The position numbers were made by a program, and so were the translations under genes. Under the pieces are notes generated by a model. The model saw only the letters and a list, made by a program, of their open reading frames with translations, did no database searches and was not told where the DNA came from. A stretch of DNA of 64,000 nucleotides from Angiostrongylus vasorum (Eukaryota > Nematoda > Chromadorea > Rhabditida > Metastrongylidae): NCBI GenBank assembly GCA_018806985.1, contig JADANN010000315.1:372001-436000 (forward strand), given 5' to 3'. Below are positions 32,985-45,744 of the stretch, piece after piece; positions within the stretch are counted from its first letter, which is position 1; each line of letters starts with the position of its first letter.

Positions 32985-33175
32985 ACAGGCGAAACGAAAG
33001 ACCTGCATGGTGTGGTTGAGAGCGCGTTAGCTCCGGAAACGACATTAGCGCGTACGTTCCTCACCACAGACATTTGCAGTCCAGAGTTTTCAAAATATCT
33101 CAGCTTCGTTACGGCTGTATTTCACATAGCACTGTGCCCTTAAAAATCGTAATAGGCAGCAAATAAAAAGTTAAC
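32985..33175 (+). mobile_element. SINE 2
   Basis: Body AGTTTTCAAAATATCTCAGC and tail GTGCCCTTAAAAATCG match the family; the head (TGGTGTGGTTGAGAGCGCG) is diverged. Confidence 0.5.
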
Positions 33176-33339
33176 ATTGTCATTCTAGATATATTCCAAG
33201 CGTTTAAAAACCAATTGCAAAGTGAAACGCCTTGTTATCACGCATGATCTCACACAATGTTTCAGACTGATACATTAACGTTAGAGACGTGCACTTCCCG
33301 CTCATAGAAAACGGTGAATATGCTAAGATAGGATTTTAT

Positions 33340-33620
33340 ATCTAACGTGAATAAAAAACTAGGTGTCGCAGGCTCTCTGTTGGTGCTATGGAGGTGCTCG
33401 ACCGACTGCAGTCATCAACCATATACGACTCTAATCAGTTGTTCTTCTCTTCCTCAGTGGGAGACACGTGAAAAAAACGGCCCTGAAGAAGGCGATAGGG
33501 CCGAAACGTCAGCTACTGTTGCATTGTATGTGTTTTTTGCATGAAAGAGAATGTATGCTGTATAGCAACCTTGCGATTGCTGAACAAGAAAACGACGCAT
33601 TTATAATCCAATGTCGTGGT
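33340..33620 (+). mobile_element. PLE terminal-repeat fragment
   Basis: Contains the hammerhead-like motif at 33480-33513 and the downstream sequence typical of these ends (TTGCTGAACAAGAAAACGACG). No coding part of the element is attached. 33620-33888 shows nothing else. Confidence 0.55.
33480..33513 (+). ncRNA. Hammerhead-like ribozyme motif
   Basis: Reads CCTGAAGAAGGCGATAGGGC then CGAAACGTCAGC: CUGAAGA, one extra A, GGC...GCC stem II, GAAAC and GUC. The candidate stem I is weak. Same layout as 29319-29353. Confidence 0.55.
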
Positions 33621-33887
33621 GAGAAGAAAGTCGATTCTGGAAAATATTAACTTCATTTTTTCATCAAGGAACATTCATGTACTCCTAGGAATGTTCTGCT
33701 TCTAGAGAAATCAAGTTTTGTTATTCCAATTTATAGTGGAAAGTATTCTGTACCTACACAAAGGATGTATCTATGGGAAAGTGTATATTATCTTTTAGGA
33801 ATCCCATTCAGCGATAAAACGTCGGAAAGAAGAGCATTAGAAGAAATGAATAAAGTGGGAACAGAAATTTGGTTGTTGTTGCCGTGA

Positions 33888-33905
33888 CCGTCGTTGCTGC
33901 TACAG

Positions 33906-33940
<35 letters not shown>

Positions 33941-33984
33941 GCTGTTGTTGTTGTTGTTGTTGCTGTTGTTGTTGTTGCTGTTGT

Positions 33985-34030
<46 letters not shown>

Positions 34031-34041
34031 ACTGTTGTTGT

Positions 34042-34073
<32 letters not shown>

Positions 34074-34081
34074 GTGCTGCT

Positions 34082-34136
<55 letters not shown>

Positions 34137-34137
34137 C

Positions 34138-34171
<34 letters not shown>

Positions 34172-34172
34172 A
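33888..34172. repeat. (GTT)n trinucleotide tract
   Basis: About 285 bp of GTT repeats with scattered GCT, GTC, ACT and GAT interruptions. It makes long open frames of Leu, Val or, on the minus strand, Asn runs, but lacks gene context. Confidence 0.95.
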
Positions 34173-34500
34173 CTGGTTTCCTTGTTGCTACATCGGAAGT
34201 TTTTTCGATTGTAAGGTATAAAAAAAAACGAAGAGCTTACTATTCCAATTATATACATACATTTTCCAAAGAAGTAAGAACACATGCACTCAAAGTGGGG
34301 CTTATTTGTAGCACAAAATTGAGATTTCTACATAGAGGGACAAATCGTGAAATGGTGATGGAAAGCCGAGAATAGTTTAAATAGGACTAGAATTTACCGC
34401 TTGATAACTCTACACACACGCTCTTAATAAGCACTTTAATTTTGATGGTGATATGAAGAGAATCAGAAAAAATACAACGAGTCAACCCGAGACAATCTGC

Positions 34501-34592
34501 CTATTCTTCAAAACTTTCAAGGCTCTTCCAAAGGATACCATCGTGCTTGTGATTTTTCTTCATGAATAATCGCACGCCATAAGTCTTTGCAT
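34501..34592 (-). CDS. Candidate terminal exon, unknown gene
   Basis: After a good acceptor (TTATTACAG) the minus strand is open to TAG at 34501 (AKTYGVRLFMKKNHKHDGIL... SLESFEE). A second frame (LWRAIIHEEKSQARWYPLEE) is open too. A possible upstream exon lies at 34800-34660 (LLSSYKTKPKKFYATRSN). An RTE begins at about 34800 and may have cut the gene. Confidence 0.35.
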
Positions 34593-34799
34593 CTGTAATA
34601 AAAAATAGTTAGCAAGTTTTCATAGATCCTGATATGAGAATGGTTGAGGATAAAAGAATAATTAATACATAACGGACGATTAATATAAGTGCCTATGTTG
34701 GCCACTATGATCTTAAAAGGGGTCATTTTGTTCCTGATGTTTGACCTTGTCGCGTAGAACTTTTTTGGCTTAGTTTTATAACTACTCAATAGCTCCCTC

Positions 34800-37700
34800 A
34801 GATCCACATCGTGGTGAAGACCTGGATACGTCCTTGCAAGGTTAAGTCAGGTCTCGAGGGAGGATCAAGTTGCACAACCAGAAATAGGCCAGCCTTAATA
34901 CCCCCGTACACTGGGTGCTCCCATCTATGACGTCAGCCGGTGAGAGAACCGGTGAGAGGCCAGAAAATCTCGGGTTACGCATGACGTCTTTGGGACCAAA
35001 CCTGCCGAACACACGCACGACACGCTATGGAGATTGTTTCTTAGTCTGTACGTGTTATGCCAGAACATCCTCCACAGATGCCGATCTTCACACCCTTCTT
35101 GTAGCAGCTGATGCCATCAAATTCCATTTGATCGCACTAGAAGAAACAAAAATCAAGAAGACCGATGTACGCCAACTAAACAAAGGGACCCTTGTGATCC
35201 GTGGAGAAAACGTCCCGTCACAAAATGCCGGCGGCGTAGGGCTTTATCGTCCACCCGTCCATTGTCCATCCTCGTCGACTCATGCGAGATTCTTTCCCCT
35301 CGCATAGCCGTCCTCCGTCTTCAACTGTCGCCTCATAAGAAGACCACTACCATGAACTGCTACTCACCAATTGACGCAGCTGATGAGTATGAATTAAATG
35401 CGTTCTGCTACCAGTTGGAGGAAGTTATCCGCAGTGATAAAGCATGTCATAAATTTGTTGTCGGAGACTTCAACGCCGGAATAGGAAAGGCCAACGGGGG
35501 GCGAATACAGGATCGGAAATTTTGGATTAGGAGAAAGAAATGAGAATGGATTTCGCAGGACTCCTGTCAGCAGCACGTCTCTTCCATGGAAACTCGTTTT
35601 TCCAGAAGAAGGAATGCCGCCGCTGGACATGGGTGTCTTAACGGCATGACTCATGCGGAGATCGACCACATTCCGACAAACAGGAGATGGTGCCTACTTG
35701 ACACATCGGTAGTCCCGTCATTCTGTACTTGTTCCGATCACCGCCTCCTTCACGCGAAGACTCGATTCAGCTGCAACTTGGAAAGAACTCTCTTCATCGA
35801 CCACGAGGAAGAAGTCTAGCTGTATACGACGAGAACGTTGTGAACGAAGTCCTATCCAAAAAGTGAGTGGCAGATTAAAGATCTGACCGAACACTACGAG
35901 CTGCTTGTCGAAGCACTGAAAAGCTGTGCCGAATTCGCCTCAGTTCCTCAAGCAAGAACATTGGATCGCATTTCCATCGCTACTAAGGAGTTGCTCGAAA
36001 AGAGAAGGAAGCATGATTCTACTGCAACACGTTTAACATGGTTAGCAATAAATGCCAGCTGCAGAATAGCTTTGCAGGAAATCTACAACGGTACAAGCAG
36101 AAGAAGATGCTGGAAGCAGTAGAGAAAAGAAGCAGTTTGAAAAAATGCCGTCGGGAGTTGTGTGATTATAATGCTCCGCCGTCAGCCCTGATGAACGAAG
36201 ATGGGGTCGTCAAAAGTTCCCGCCATGATATGGAATTAATAGCGGAAAGGTTCTACACCAACTTTTTTCCGTTCCATAATCCCCGCCCCGGCCCCCTAAT
36301 ATCCCCGCTGGGGACAAACCACCTGGAATTTTTCCGTCGGAGCGAGTTGCGATAGAAAGCATGAAAAGAGGCACAGCTCCGGGACCAGACAATGTCACCG
36401 CCGATTTCCTTAAAGCTGGAGGCCACAATTTACATGTACTTCTCGCAAATCACATGACAGCCTACCTTCAAAAGGAAAAAATCCCAGACCAGTGGAGGAC
36501 GTCGCCTACAGTCATCCTGCCAAAGAAAGGAGACCAAAGGGATCTTCGAATCTATCGTCCCATATGCTTGTTGAGTTTACTCTACAAGCTCTTCGCGAAG
36601 ATTATCCTCTTGCGCCTATCAAAGGACATTGGATGAGGCATAACCAGTCGAGCAAGCAGGATTTCGGAAATGATTTTGCTGTATGGACCACATCCAAACC
36701 GTGTCCAGGGTCATCGAAGTTTGTCGGGAATACCACTTGCCTCTAGTCCTAACCTTTGTCGAGTGTGAAAAAAGCGTTTGAAGGTGTCGAAGCGAATGCA
36801 ATCCTATCAGCGCTCGTCGACCAAGGAGTGGACCCATCCTACATAAGAACTCTGTGCGACTGTTATCGGAACTGCACTACGAAAATACAGCTTTTTCATC
36901 GGCTTCTTACCATACCCATAGGAAAAGGGGTTCGACAGGGCAACACGATATCGCCAAAGCTGTTCAGTGCCGCACTGCAGTGGATAATGAAGTCACTCGA
37001 CTGGGATAAGAAAGGCATACGTATTGATGGAATATTCCTATCAAACCTTCGTTTTGCCAACGAGATCGTCATCTTCTCAAGAAGTACTGGCGAAGCAGAG
37101 GTGATGACCAACGAGTTCAACGAAGCAGAAGATCGCACTTCGCATAAATCGAAAGAAGACCGAGTTCATGAAAAACCCATAGTGCGAAATCGAAAATAAT
37201 TAAATTGGATGGCTTTCTCATTGCAGCGACCACCTGGTACGTATACCTTGGGCTATCAATGAACATAGAAAACAACATGAAGGAGGGAATAGATAGAAGA
37301 AGGAGAGCAGCTTGGGCCGCATTCGGGCCTTTCAAAGAAGCCACCGATCAACTGAAGGACCTGAAAATCCGCGCTCATCTTTTCGATTCTACGGTCCCCC
37401 CAGGGCTCTGTTATACTGCGGAGACGTGGGTTGATACTTCAACTACGTCAACAATTCTTCGCACTACTCACAGAGCGCTTGAGCGATGTCTTCTGACATA
37501 TAACCGGCACTCGCAATAGCTAGCCGGAATGCGAACCTCTGAGCTTCGAAATCTGTCTCATCTTCGAGATCCAGGCGATTATACATCGACAGCGAAACGT
37601 AGATGGGCCGGTCACGTAATGACAAGAACGGACGACAGATGGACGAAAAGAACTGCGGAGTGGACTCCAAGTGAATGCAAACGTGCCCCCAGGACGAGCA

Positions 37701-37925
37701 CCTACGCGTTGGGCGGGCCTCATCGTAAACAAAGTTAATCAGCTGTACCTGCAGCTGCAGTTGTTTACAGATCACGGTACGAGACTCGCAAGCGATACCA
37801 TGCTCGAACAAGACTACCACCATGGACTACGATTGCGAAAGAAAGGAACGACTGGCATATGTGCTGGGGTCCGCACAGCAAGTGAAGAAGGACCGTCCAA
37901 GTATCCAAGTATCCTAGTGAGTATT
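34800..37925 (+). mobile_element. RTE-type retrotransposon, near full length but dead
   Basis: Leader 34808-34920, endonuclease (LVCTCYARTSS 35045; [10 protein letters not shown] 35140; [12 protein letters not shown] 35455; AEIDHIPTNRRW 35660), RT (GTAPGPDNVTADF 36370; IYRPICLLSLLYKLF 36550; GKGVRQGNTISPKLF 36925; LRFANEIVIF 37050), then the C-terminal RAHLFDSTV, RRWAGHVM and WHMCWGPH region to a stop near 37890 and a short 3' end GTCCAAGTATCCAAGTATCC. At least six frameshifts or stops. The catalytic FADD box reads FANE. Confidence 0.9.
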
Positions 37926-37966
37926 TATTGCGACCATATGGAGGCAAGCAATGCACACTATACCTA

Positions 37967-38292
37967 GTGTTGTTCAATTTTTTCACCGACGAAATGGCAT
38001 GTCGGATTTTGGAAGGGAGAATCGGTGGTACAACATATCCATCCTCCTTTATTTCATATGACGGAAGGTGGACGTGGCTATCGAAGACATCCGAGTAGTG
38101 TTCGTGAATAATTTTCTCCATTGTCTTTCTGGACGCTGTAGCTGTTCCGTCTGGGCGCCGCAGTGCAATCATTTTGGTCCTTTAATTGGCGAAGCTTCGG
38201 TGGGCTTTGCGAATGTTTTTCCCAGCCTCTGCAGCTTCGACCATTACTGCTGCTCTTCTCTCTTCAAGATCTTTTATCGCCTGTCTGCATTG
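37967..38292 (-). mobile_element. Inverted duplicated piece of the adjacent RTE
   Basis: Minus-strand RTE sequence (FDSHVHLPSYEIKEDGYVVP, open from 38172) that is the reverse complement of about 38700-38998 in the following element. It also keeps about 40 bp (near 38250) deleted from the forward copy. Confidence 0.85.
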
Positions 38293-40500
38293 TTTTTGCA
38301 CCATAATGAAATAGACCACATCATAGTAAATAGAAGGTTTTGCCTAACCGACGTCGCTGTTGTGTCAAAAATTCTACACGGGATCAGGCCACTGTCTCCT
38401 TCGTGCAAAATTCTATTTCTCGCGCAAAGGAGGAAAAGCCGTTAAATTCAAAAAATTGAAGCCCAGAATCACCGCAAACTGGGAGTTATTCAATTCATTA
38501 GTCGGCTGTTGGGAAGATGCCGTTGTCGATAACATCGACGAAGAATACGATCGGCTCATTCAACATCTTAACGTTAGCGCTATGAAAGCTGAGAGATCGA
38601 AAGTCCACTCGAGCTGATACGCCAGCGTTGAATCGTACTAGCTGCACGCAACGGCGAACTAACGTCCGAACTTGCAAAACAGTAATACGGTAATACGGTA
38701 CGGCAGTAATGGTCGAAGCTGCAGAGGCTGGGAAAAACATTCGCAAACCCCACTGAAGCTTCGCCAATTACAGGACCAAAATGATTGCACTCCGGCGCCC
38801 AGCCGGAACAGCTACAGCGTCCAGAAAGACAATGGAGAAAATTATTCACGAATACTACTCGCATCTCTTCGATAGCCACGTCCACCTTCCGTCATACGAA
38901 ATAAATGAGGATGGATATGTTGTACCACCGGTTCTCCCTTCCGAAATCCGACATGCCATTTCGTCGGTGAAAAATTGAACAACACTAGGTCCGGAGAGGA
39001 TAAAACCAGAACACCAGAAGAACCTTCCGTCAGTCCTCGTAAAAACACTGGCTCGGCTCTTCACACATTACCTTTCCGAATTCAAGGTCCCTACCCACTG
39101 GAAGACCAGCATGACCGTGTTATTTTTCAAGAACGGTGACCTACAGGATATCGGCAACTATCGTCCAATCTGCTTACTGTCTGTCGTCTACAAACTTTTC
39201 ACTCGAGTCATCGTAAACAGGAAAGAGAGGACACTGGACGAAGGACAGCCATGTGAGTAAGCAGGGTTTCGAAAAGGATTTAGTACAATGAAAACACATC
39301 CACACGGTAACAAGGCTCATTGAAGTATCGCGAGAGTACACAAGACCACTCTGTCTCAACTTCATCGATTTACAAAAGGCCTTTGATTTAGTCGAGATAG
39401 AAGCAGTCTTGGAAGCCTTGGATAGTCAAGGAGCCTCTACTCAGTACATAAAGATTCTTCGTGAGCTGTACAAGAATTTCACAACCAAGATATCACCATT
39501 CTACAGCGATATCAACGTCGACCTCAAAAGAGGGGTTAGGCATGACGATACCATCTCTCCAAAGTTATTTACCGCCACCCTCCAAAACGTCATGCGAGCA
39601 TTGGGATGGGATAATATGGGAGTGAAAATCAATGGTCGACAGTTACCCCATCTTCGCTTTGCTGATTACATCGTCCTTATAACACCAAACATTAGTCAAG
39701 CGGAACGTATGCTTACCAACTTTGACAAAGCCTTTGGAAAGATTGGTCTTCAACTAAATCTCACAAAAACGATGTTCATGAAAAACGGATTGGTTTCGCA
39801 TGCCCCATTCATGCTCAACGGAACGAATGTCTCCGAATGTCTATCTAGGTCGGGAAATCAAAATGATGAACGACCTAGCTCCAGAGCTGAGCAGAAGGAA
39901 ACGAGCGGCTTGGGGTGCTTTCAAGAGAATCGAGGATGTAGTGAACAGAACAAGGAACACTCGACTTCGGGCCCACCTTTTCGACTTAACGGTACTTCCT
40001 GCCCTAATGTATGCGTCAGAAACTTGGTCGCTGCGTAAGCAGGATGAAAGGTCACTTAGCGTTATCGAACGTGCAGTCGAAAGGGCGATGCAAGGAGTAT
40101 CCCGTTCCACACAGGTAAGGAAAGGGGTCCGAAGCTCCAATCTGCGTCGACGATCAAAAATCAAAGATGCCGTTCTGTACTCCAAACAATCGAAGATAAG
40201 GTGGGCCGGTAACGTATTGCGTATGAATGACAACCGATGGACAAGAGCCGTTAGTGACTGGATTCCTCGGGATGTCAAACGTACTGCAGCAAGACCACCG
40301 ACCCGATGGTCAGAGTTCTTCACAAAGAGCTTTGAAGAAAGATATGATGCTCGACGAGTCCCTAGAGCGAGCAGAACCCATTGGGCTACTCTTGCACGCG
40401 ACAGGGGAAAAATGGAAGGTTTACTGGAGCCCGCTCGATTCACCCGATGATCAACGGGACTACACGTAATACAGGTGATACAGGTGACGATGTGTAATTG
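38293..40500 (+). mobile_element. RTE-type retrotransposon, 5'-truncated
   Basis: Starts within the endonuclease (EIDHIIVNRRFCL, FYTGSGHCLLRAKF), then the linker, RT (IGNYRPICLLSVVYKLFTRV near 39160; NFIDLQKAFDLV 39360; RGVRHDDTISPKLF 39530; LRFADYIVLI 39650) and the C-terminal region (RAHLFDLTVLPALMYASETW; RWAGNVLRMNDNRW; PRDVKRTAARPPTRW) to a stop near 40450 and the tail GTGATACAGGTGACGATG. 39409-40450 is only lightly damaged. The catalytic box reads FADY. A different RTE subfamily from 34800-37925. Confidence 0.9.
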
Positions 40501-41500
40501 TTTCAGGTTGTGATAGTTGTTATCCGAACGGTCAAGGAGCTATGGGAACATGGTGTCTCTCGTGGGTGGCTTGAAGCGCATGATAGACCAAAGGACAATC
40601 GTTCCCTCGAGGTGACTCGTCTAATGATCTCTCGACTAAGTCTGAAGAAATTGTCGATTTAATAAAAGTGGGACACTCAAAAATTCTAGGCACATGTAGG
40701 TGATGTTGGGATTGTGTACGTGATCCACCAATTTCATGAGGGCAAAGGTCTGTGGAACACTTTTTTTCGCAACGAAACATTATTCGATTACTTTTCTGAG
40801 GTAGTCAGCTGTAAGCACAGCATTCCGGAATAATAACTTTGTTTCAAATTCGCTCAAAGATTTTTCTAAAGAAGTGCTAAGACAATAGTTATGCTTTCAC
40901 ATCTCACCTATTACAAATGGCGCAGAGGGAAGGGGAAGTACGTCCACAGAACTTTCTTAAAAGTTAAACTTCTGGTGAAGCAAAGTATTCAAAAAGTGTG
41001 TTAGATCGGCGAAGGAGTGAGTCATATATAAATCAAGCGTTAACAGGCCAGTTGTTAGCTGAGCAGGTTATACTTTGCTCATTTTTCTGGACCATTTATT
41101 TTGCGTCAAAGAGGCATATTAAAACACACTTTGCTTTCATCCGCTGGTTTTTCCAGCCCAGATCCTGAGGCGAATGTTGACCGGGAAAGTCTATGTCTCT
41201 CATTTAGACGCGCACAAAAACCGTTTTTCGAACTAGTTTATTGCCAAGTAATGTGACTGGTAATTGAATATTATTTCGATTATTATATAGCACAAGCAGG
41301 TATGGAGAATACAGAAATGGGCTCAGAAGAAAAACGCGCATGACACTTCCAAATTCTGACAGCAATGTGGTTCATCGTGGACCCATGGTAACAAAGAATT
41401 AACAGTACAGTGTGCACAACTAAAGCGACAAAGCGTGTTTTCTTATAAATTGCTGTCCTCAACTCGAAGTCCTGTTGTTATCGAGAAGTTATCGCCTATT
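40500..41500. other. No gene recognised
   Basis: Short frames only. An AATAAA lies at about 40658. Confidence 0.4.
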
Positions 41501-41504
41501 GTAG

Positions 41505-42116
41505 AAAAAACGATCAAACCTCCAACGAACGCGAACCTAGGAGTCGTTCCACTGCTCGGCCATACAAAGCTAAACGTTTAGTCACTGCTTCTTCGTCTGT
41601 GCATACAATGGCAAGGTGTAACCCAGAAATTACAGTCTTGAGCATGCACTCTATCCGTTATTGGTACAGGTGGATATCCGATAAAGGGAAAAAATTATTG
41701 TCGAGTGGAACAAAAATTTTCTTAGTTTCACAGGATTTACTACCATCAGTGTGTTTTTATAGGTCAGGTTGATGACGACTATGATGAAGAAATCGACATC
41801 TCGGATTACGGACTGGACAGCAACGTGTATGATGACGTCGCCAGCTTTACATCCGGTAACAGATTTTCAATTGTTTCTTTGGCTAACACATTAAGGTGGC
41901 AAATATAACATGATTAGTTCTATCGTGTAGGAGATTTGTTGAAGCTTTATTTGTTTCCCTCCATCAGACAAAGAATAGTCACAGTTACAATTAGACATGC
42001 TCGAACTGCCATTTCACTCCTATCTATTGCACTTTGTGTCGCTATATGATTCAAGCATGGTTACAGAAGAGCATGATGATTTCTCATACTCTTCCGATAA
42101 CGAGACAGCTGCTTAG
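41505..42116 (+). CDS. Candidate acidic-tailed gene, last exons
   Basis: Three open exon-like units: 41505-41615 ([20 protein letters not shown], very basic; donor AAG|GTGTAA), 41768-41855 ([20 protein letters not shown], very acidic; donor CCG|GTAACA) and 42067-42116 (acceptor [24 protein letters not shown], stop TAG). The second and third join in phase 1; the first does not join the second in phase, so an exon may be missing. Another open unit, 42424-42493 (acceptor TTTTCTAG, donor GAAG|GTAAAA), could follow if the TAG is avoided. The basic-then-acidic arrangement suggests a nuclear protein; no domain is recognised. Confidence 0.4.
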
Positions 42117-42276
42117 GACGGTGCCGTGGATACTGAAAGTGAAACATGTTTTTAATAATAAATACTGAGTAACTTGCGTACTGTGATCTTGTTGTCTCTT
42201 ACATTCGAACGATTTCACTTGTACTTTTCTGTTTGGATGGCTTTTTTTTGATAACTTTAGTACCACGAGGAGACGG

Positions 42277-42277
<1 letters not shown>

Positions 42278-42332
<55 letters not shown>
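42278..42332. repeat. (AT)n microsatellite
   Basis: About 27 AT units followed by AT-rich imperfect repeats to 42385. 42500-43000 holds nothing recognisable. Confidence 0.95.
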
Positions 42333-42336
<4 letters not shown>

Positions 42337-42999
42337 GTATATACATATATATGCATACATTTGAGTATATACCCGTATATATATTTGGGCACATGTATAA
42401 GTTCCAGTTTCTAATTTTCTAGAAAAAATTTACAAGGATATTGGGTGAGACTGACACGAAACTTCCGAAAGCTCAAAAACCCGTGTGTGAAGGTAAAATA
42501 TTGGCTTTATTTCCCTAATTTCGCTGCGTCTTTTCCCAATATTCGCTTATTCACGCATTGCAGAATAAGTGACAGAACGCATTTGGGGTTCTAACCCGTC
42601 CAATCGGACGAAAACCAACGAACATGTAGACTGCTGACGCTTTTCCCTACTTTTTATGCTGGGTAGCTTGCTACGCGGCTTAAAAGGGTGCCAGTTACTC
42701 GATAGCAGAGAGAAGCATGTGGTAAAGTCATTTTGAAGTCACCCACCGTCCGGTGCGATCGCTCCCAGAACAAATCGCCAACGAAAAAGAGCTTATTAGG
42801 ATTTTAAAGAAGTCAATTTTAGAACTCATAACCCTAGATTCAAATTCAACCATTCTGATTGCTCACGTTCATTGCTTTTTCTACTACATATCTCTTAAAC
42901 GATGCTCGTAAGCCCAGTGGCAGAATATTGCAGTGATTTTTTTGGCTTCGTCATAGGGAGAAGTAGTCTGACGAATATTAGAAGAACCATGGGTATCTG

Positions 43000-44000
43000 C
43001 AGCGCCAAGTTCCATCCCTTTGGTCTCTTCCTCTGCACACGCTGGTTGCTGTTCGGAGCATGTTTCTTATAAGCGCACTTTTTATGTGTGAGCGGTGAGA
43101 CCAGAGGTAATGAAACAGTATGTTTCCACTACTTCGCTTTCGGTACCACTTCGTAATGCAGCCGTTTTCTGATAGATTAATTTGGGCGTTCAGAAATAGA
43201 AATCAGTTTCCTTTCGGCTTCCTTCCGGTTAACTTGATGTGCTCTAACGGTTCATTCAGTAACTCAAAACATGTGTCCATTTTCTCTTGGGTAGAGTAAA
43301 CGAGAAGGGAAACATCTGTTTATCTACAATATAGTAATGGCCAGAAATCGGTTACTGATGCTTCCACGTTGGACATAAATGCAATGGTAATGCTTGGTGC
43401 CAGTCTCTGTCGCATCGCAACCCCTATCACCGGAATAATTTCCGGACACTCTGAAGACTAAACAATCTAAGCCCTTTCTAAGAGTGCTATAAACTTCTGA
43501 ATCGAAAAAACCACACGTGTTTATTGCTCTGTGTTTAGGAAATTCGAGAACGGCTTACAGAACGGTGTCACTTTACACATTTGTATAAAGTGAGTTCGGA
43601 GTCACCTGAGGGTTCGTAACATGAGCTGGTATGCGTTGTAACAACAGGGTAAATGCTAGGGTTATAAACCGTGCTATTCCATCCGTTGGCCCGTTTGCAC
43701 AGCTAATGACGGGTCTAACCATGAATGACGGTTGATCCTTAGACACAAGATCATGAGTGGATATTAACTGTTGGGATTCGATAAGTAATTGTAAAACGGA
43801 GCATACTGGTTATTCAACTTTGAGTCAAAAAATAAGTGTCCCATTTCTTATTCAATCTTCAGCTCAACATTCTGTTTTCGTCTTAGATTATGTGATTCTA
43901 TTCGAGCATATGTTCCCAGCTGTACATCGCAACCAGGATCGCCCACTTACGTTGAGGCCGTAAACCACTGAACAAGCTTTTTTCTAAAGCATTAAACAAT
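43000..44000 (-). mobile_element. PLE reverse transcriptase fragment
   Basis: Minus-strand sequence similar to 30230-31080: the HWHHYEVVPKAK-like block with GCTTATAAGAAAC (43070), the palm region and the DGT...RIA block (43690). Strongly decayed and without an endonuclease. Confidence 0.65.
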
Positions 44001-44203
44001 ATTTTGAACTCGAGCTCCTTTATGAGTTGAGATCGCATCGGTAATAGCAACGAAAGCATCAAATGTTAACAAAGCATATATTATATTACCACTATACTAT
44101 TACTTCTAATATTGGTTTTATTTCCGATCCAAGTACTAACCAGGCCCAATGTTGCTTAACTTGGCAGGTCGGACGCGATGGCGTGCTTTCAACGTGGTAT
44201 GGC

Positions 44204-44480
44204 TGCGTGTGGTGTAGTGGTCCGACGAGCCCTGCTACACACACGTGGAATCAATCCCTGCGCCCATGGTCCACCAAGCCTTCCATCCCTCCGGGCTCGG
44301 AAAAATGGTACCAGACTTGCCTGGTAGTATAGCAACACTGGCTCGATACATCGATAGGCCACCGCGAGTCATTGTAAAAGCCAGATATGCATTCAATCAC
44401 CTCCAAACGATGCTTGATGAAGTTGAATGCATGGCGCATCCCTCAGGGGATTGATCAACGCCGAGAACTTTATCCTTTTA
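44204..44480 (+). mobile_element. SINE 1
   Basis: Full-length plus-strand copy (head GTGTGGTGTAGTGG, GGAATCAATCCC; tail CTTTATCCTTTTATTG). 44480-45740 holds no recognised gene: short frames, a fragment of the second SINE 1 3' module near 45140, and a hairpin (45407-45478). Confidence 0.9.
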
Positions 44481-45406
44481 TTGATTTCATTTTCACTTTT
44501 TACTATCCAGGATTAGTGTTATTATACGCCATAAGCTGAAACAGAGCTGAGGAGAACGTTGAGATAGCTTCAAAAATTTCGAGCTGGAGAAGTTCGGCAC
44601 TGAGGCGAAAAAGTCACTTGAGAGCCATCTCCTTTGGATTATGATTTTTAGTAAAATTGTCGCAATTAGTCTACAATTAACTGTCATAGAAGCAGATTTG
44701 AAGATACTTTTCCTTTTGAATGACAATTGATCACATAACATAATAAAGAGAACCAAAAAGCTCCATCAACGGGTATGACTGTGATCGCACCGTGGTGGTC
44801 TCCAGTTGGGATAAAGCATCTTTCTTTTCTCTAACCACTGAAACTATTGCGTACAGTTGCTGCTGCGATTCTCTAGATAATAATGACAAGCAAATGTAGT
44901 TGGAAGATTAGATAATACCTTGCCATAGAATTAGTTTTGGTGAAATGTGTTGTAGAATAAATTTGGTGGAACACACTGCCACTCATCTTAGCTTAACGTT
45001 TTAATCGTGTTTTCTCCCAACAGCTTCTCACCATTGAAAGACCGAGCATTTTTGAGAGGAAGGGAACAAACAGTCAGCATAAAAACGAAAATATTTTACA
45101 AAAAGTGCACTGACTTCAACAATCTGCTCTGGTAAGTCGAGTTCCAGGGAGAATTGAGCACACCAGCACTCAATGATATTCAGAGAAGCAAAAAAGCTTA
45201 AGCAATAGTCGAACGAACACTCAGAAGTTTGATCCCCTTCGTTAATGGGAGGTGGGTGCAAGTAAACGAATTTAATGCAAGAATTCTGGTACCAGGACAA
45301 CAAGTTTTGTCGATATGTGTAAAATAAAGAAAAAAAAATTGAAATGACTGAATGAACGAAGCAGTAGTATAGATTTTCTTTCGAGGTCAGGACACGAGTT
45401 TTACCC

Positions 45407-45478
45407 AGCGACTAGGTGTGCACTTAAGGGTACCCATAACCTGTACTTAACTACACGTCTACTGCACCTAGTCGCTAT
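45407..45478. repeat. Short inverted repeat
   Basis: AGCGACTAGGTG and CACCTAGTCGCT form 12-bp arms around about 45 bp. Could be a small MITE end pair or a transcript hairpin. Confidence 0.6.
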
Positions 45479-45744
45479 AGAGGAGAAAAGAATTTGTCGA
45501 AGAAGAGCCAAATGTGACGGATTTCTAGTTTACCAAGTTGTAACTTCTGGCAAACACGCAGTTGATCTGGACTCATCGTTCTCATTGTTCACGGCATCAG
45601 AATACATCCCTATCAGATTCTAAAAGCAGGTTATTCTCACAACCTTTCGCTGAAGGTGTAAAAGTTGGAATTAAATGCACTTATTTTTAAGAAGCAAAGT
45701 TCCTATAGGAAGGCTTATGGAGGTAGAGTAAAAGACTGGCTGAG

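Noticed and set aside
33869..34375. Long Leu/Val/Asn-run open frames
   Set aside because: They are produced by the (GTT)n tract in every frame and lack start context or splice support.
39841..40443. 200-codon minus-strand open frame
   Set aside because: Antisense shadow of the RTE C-terminal coding region.
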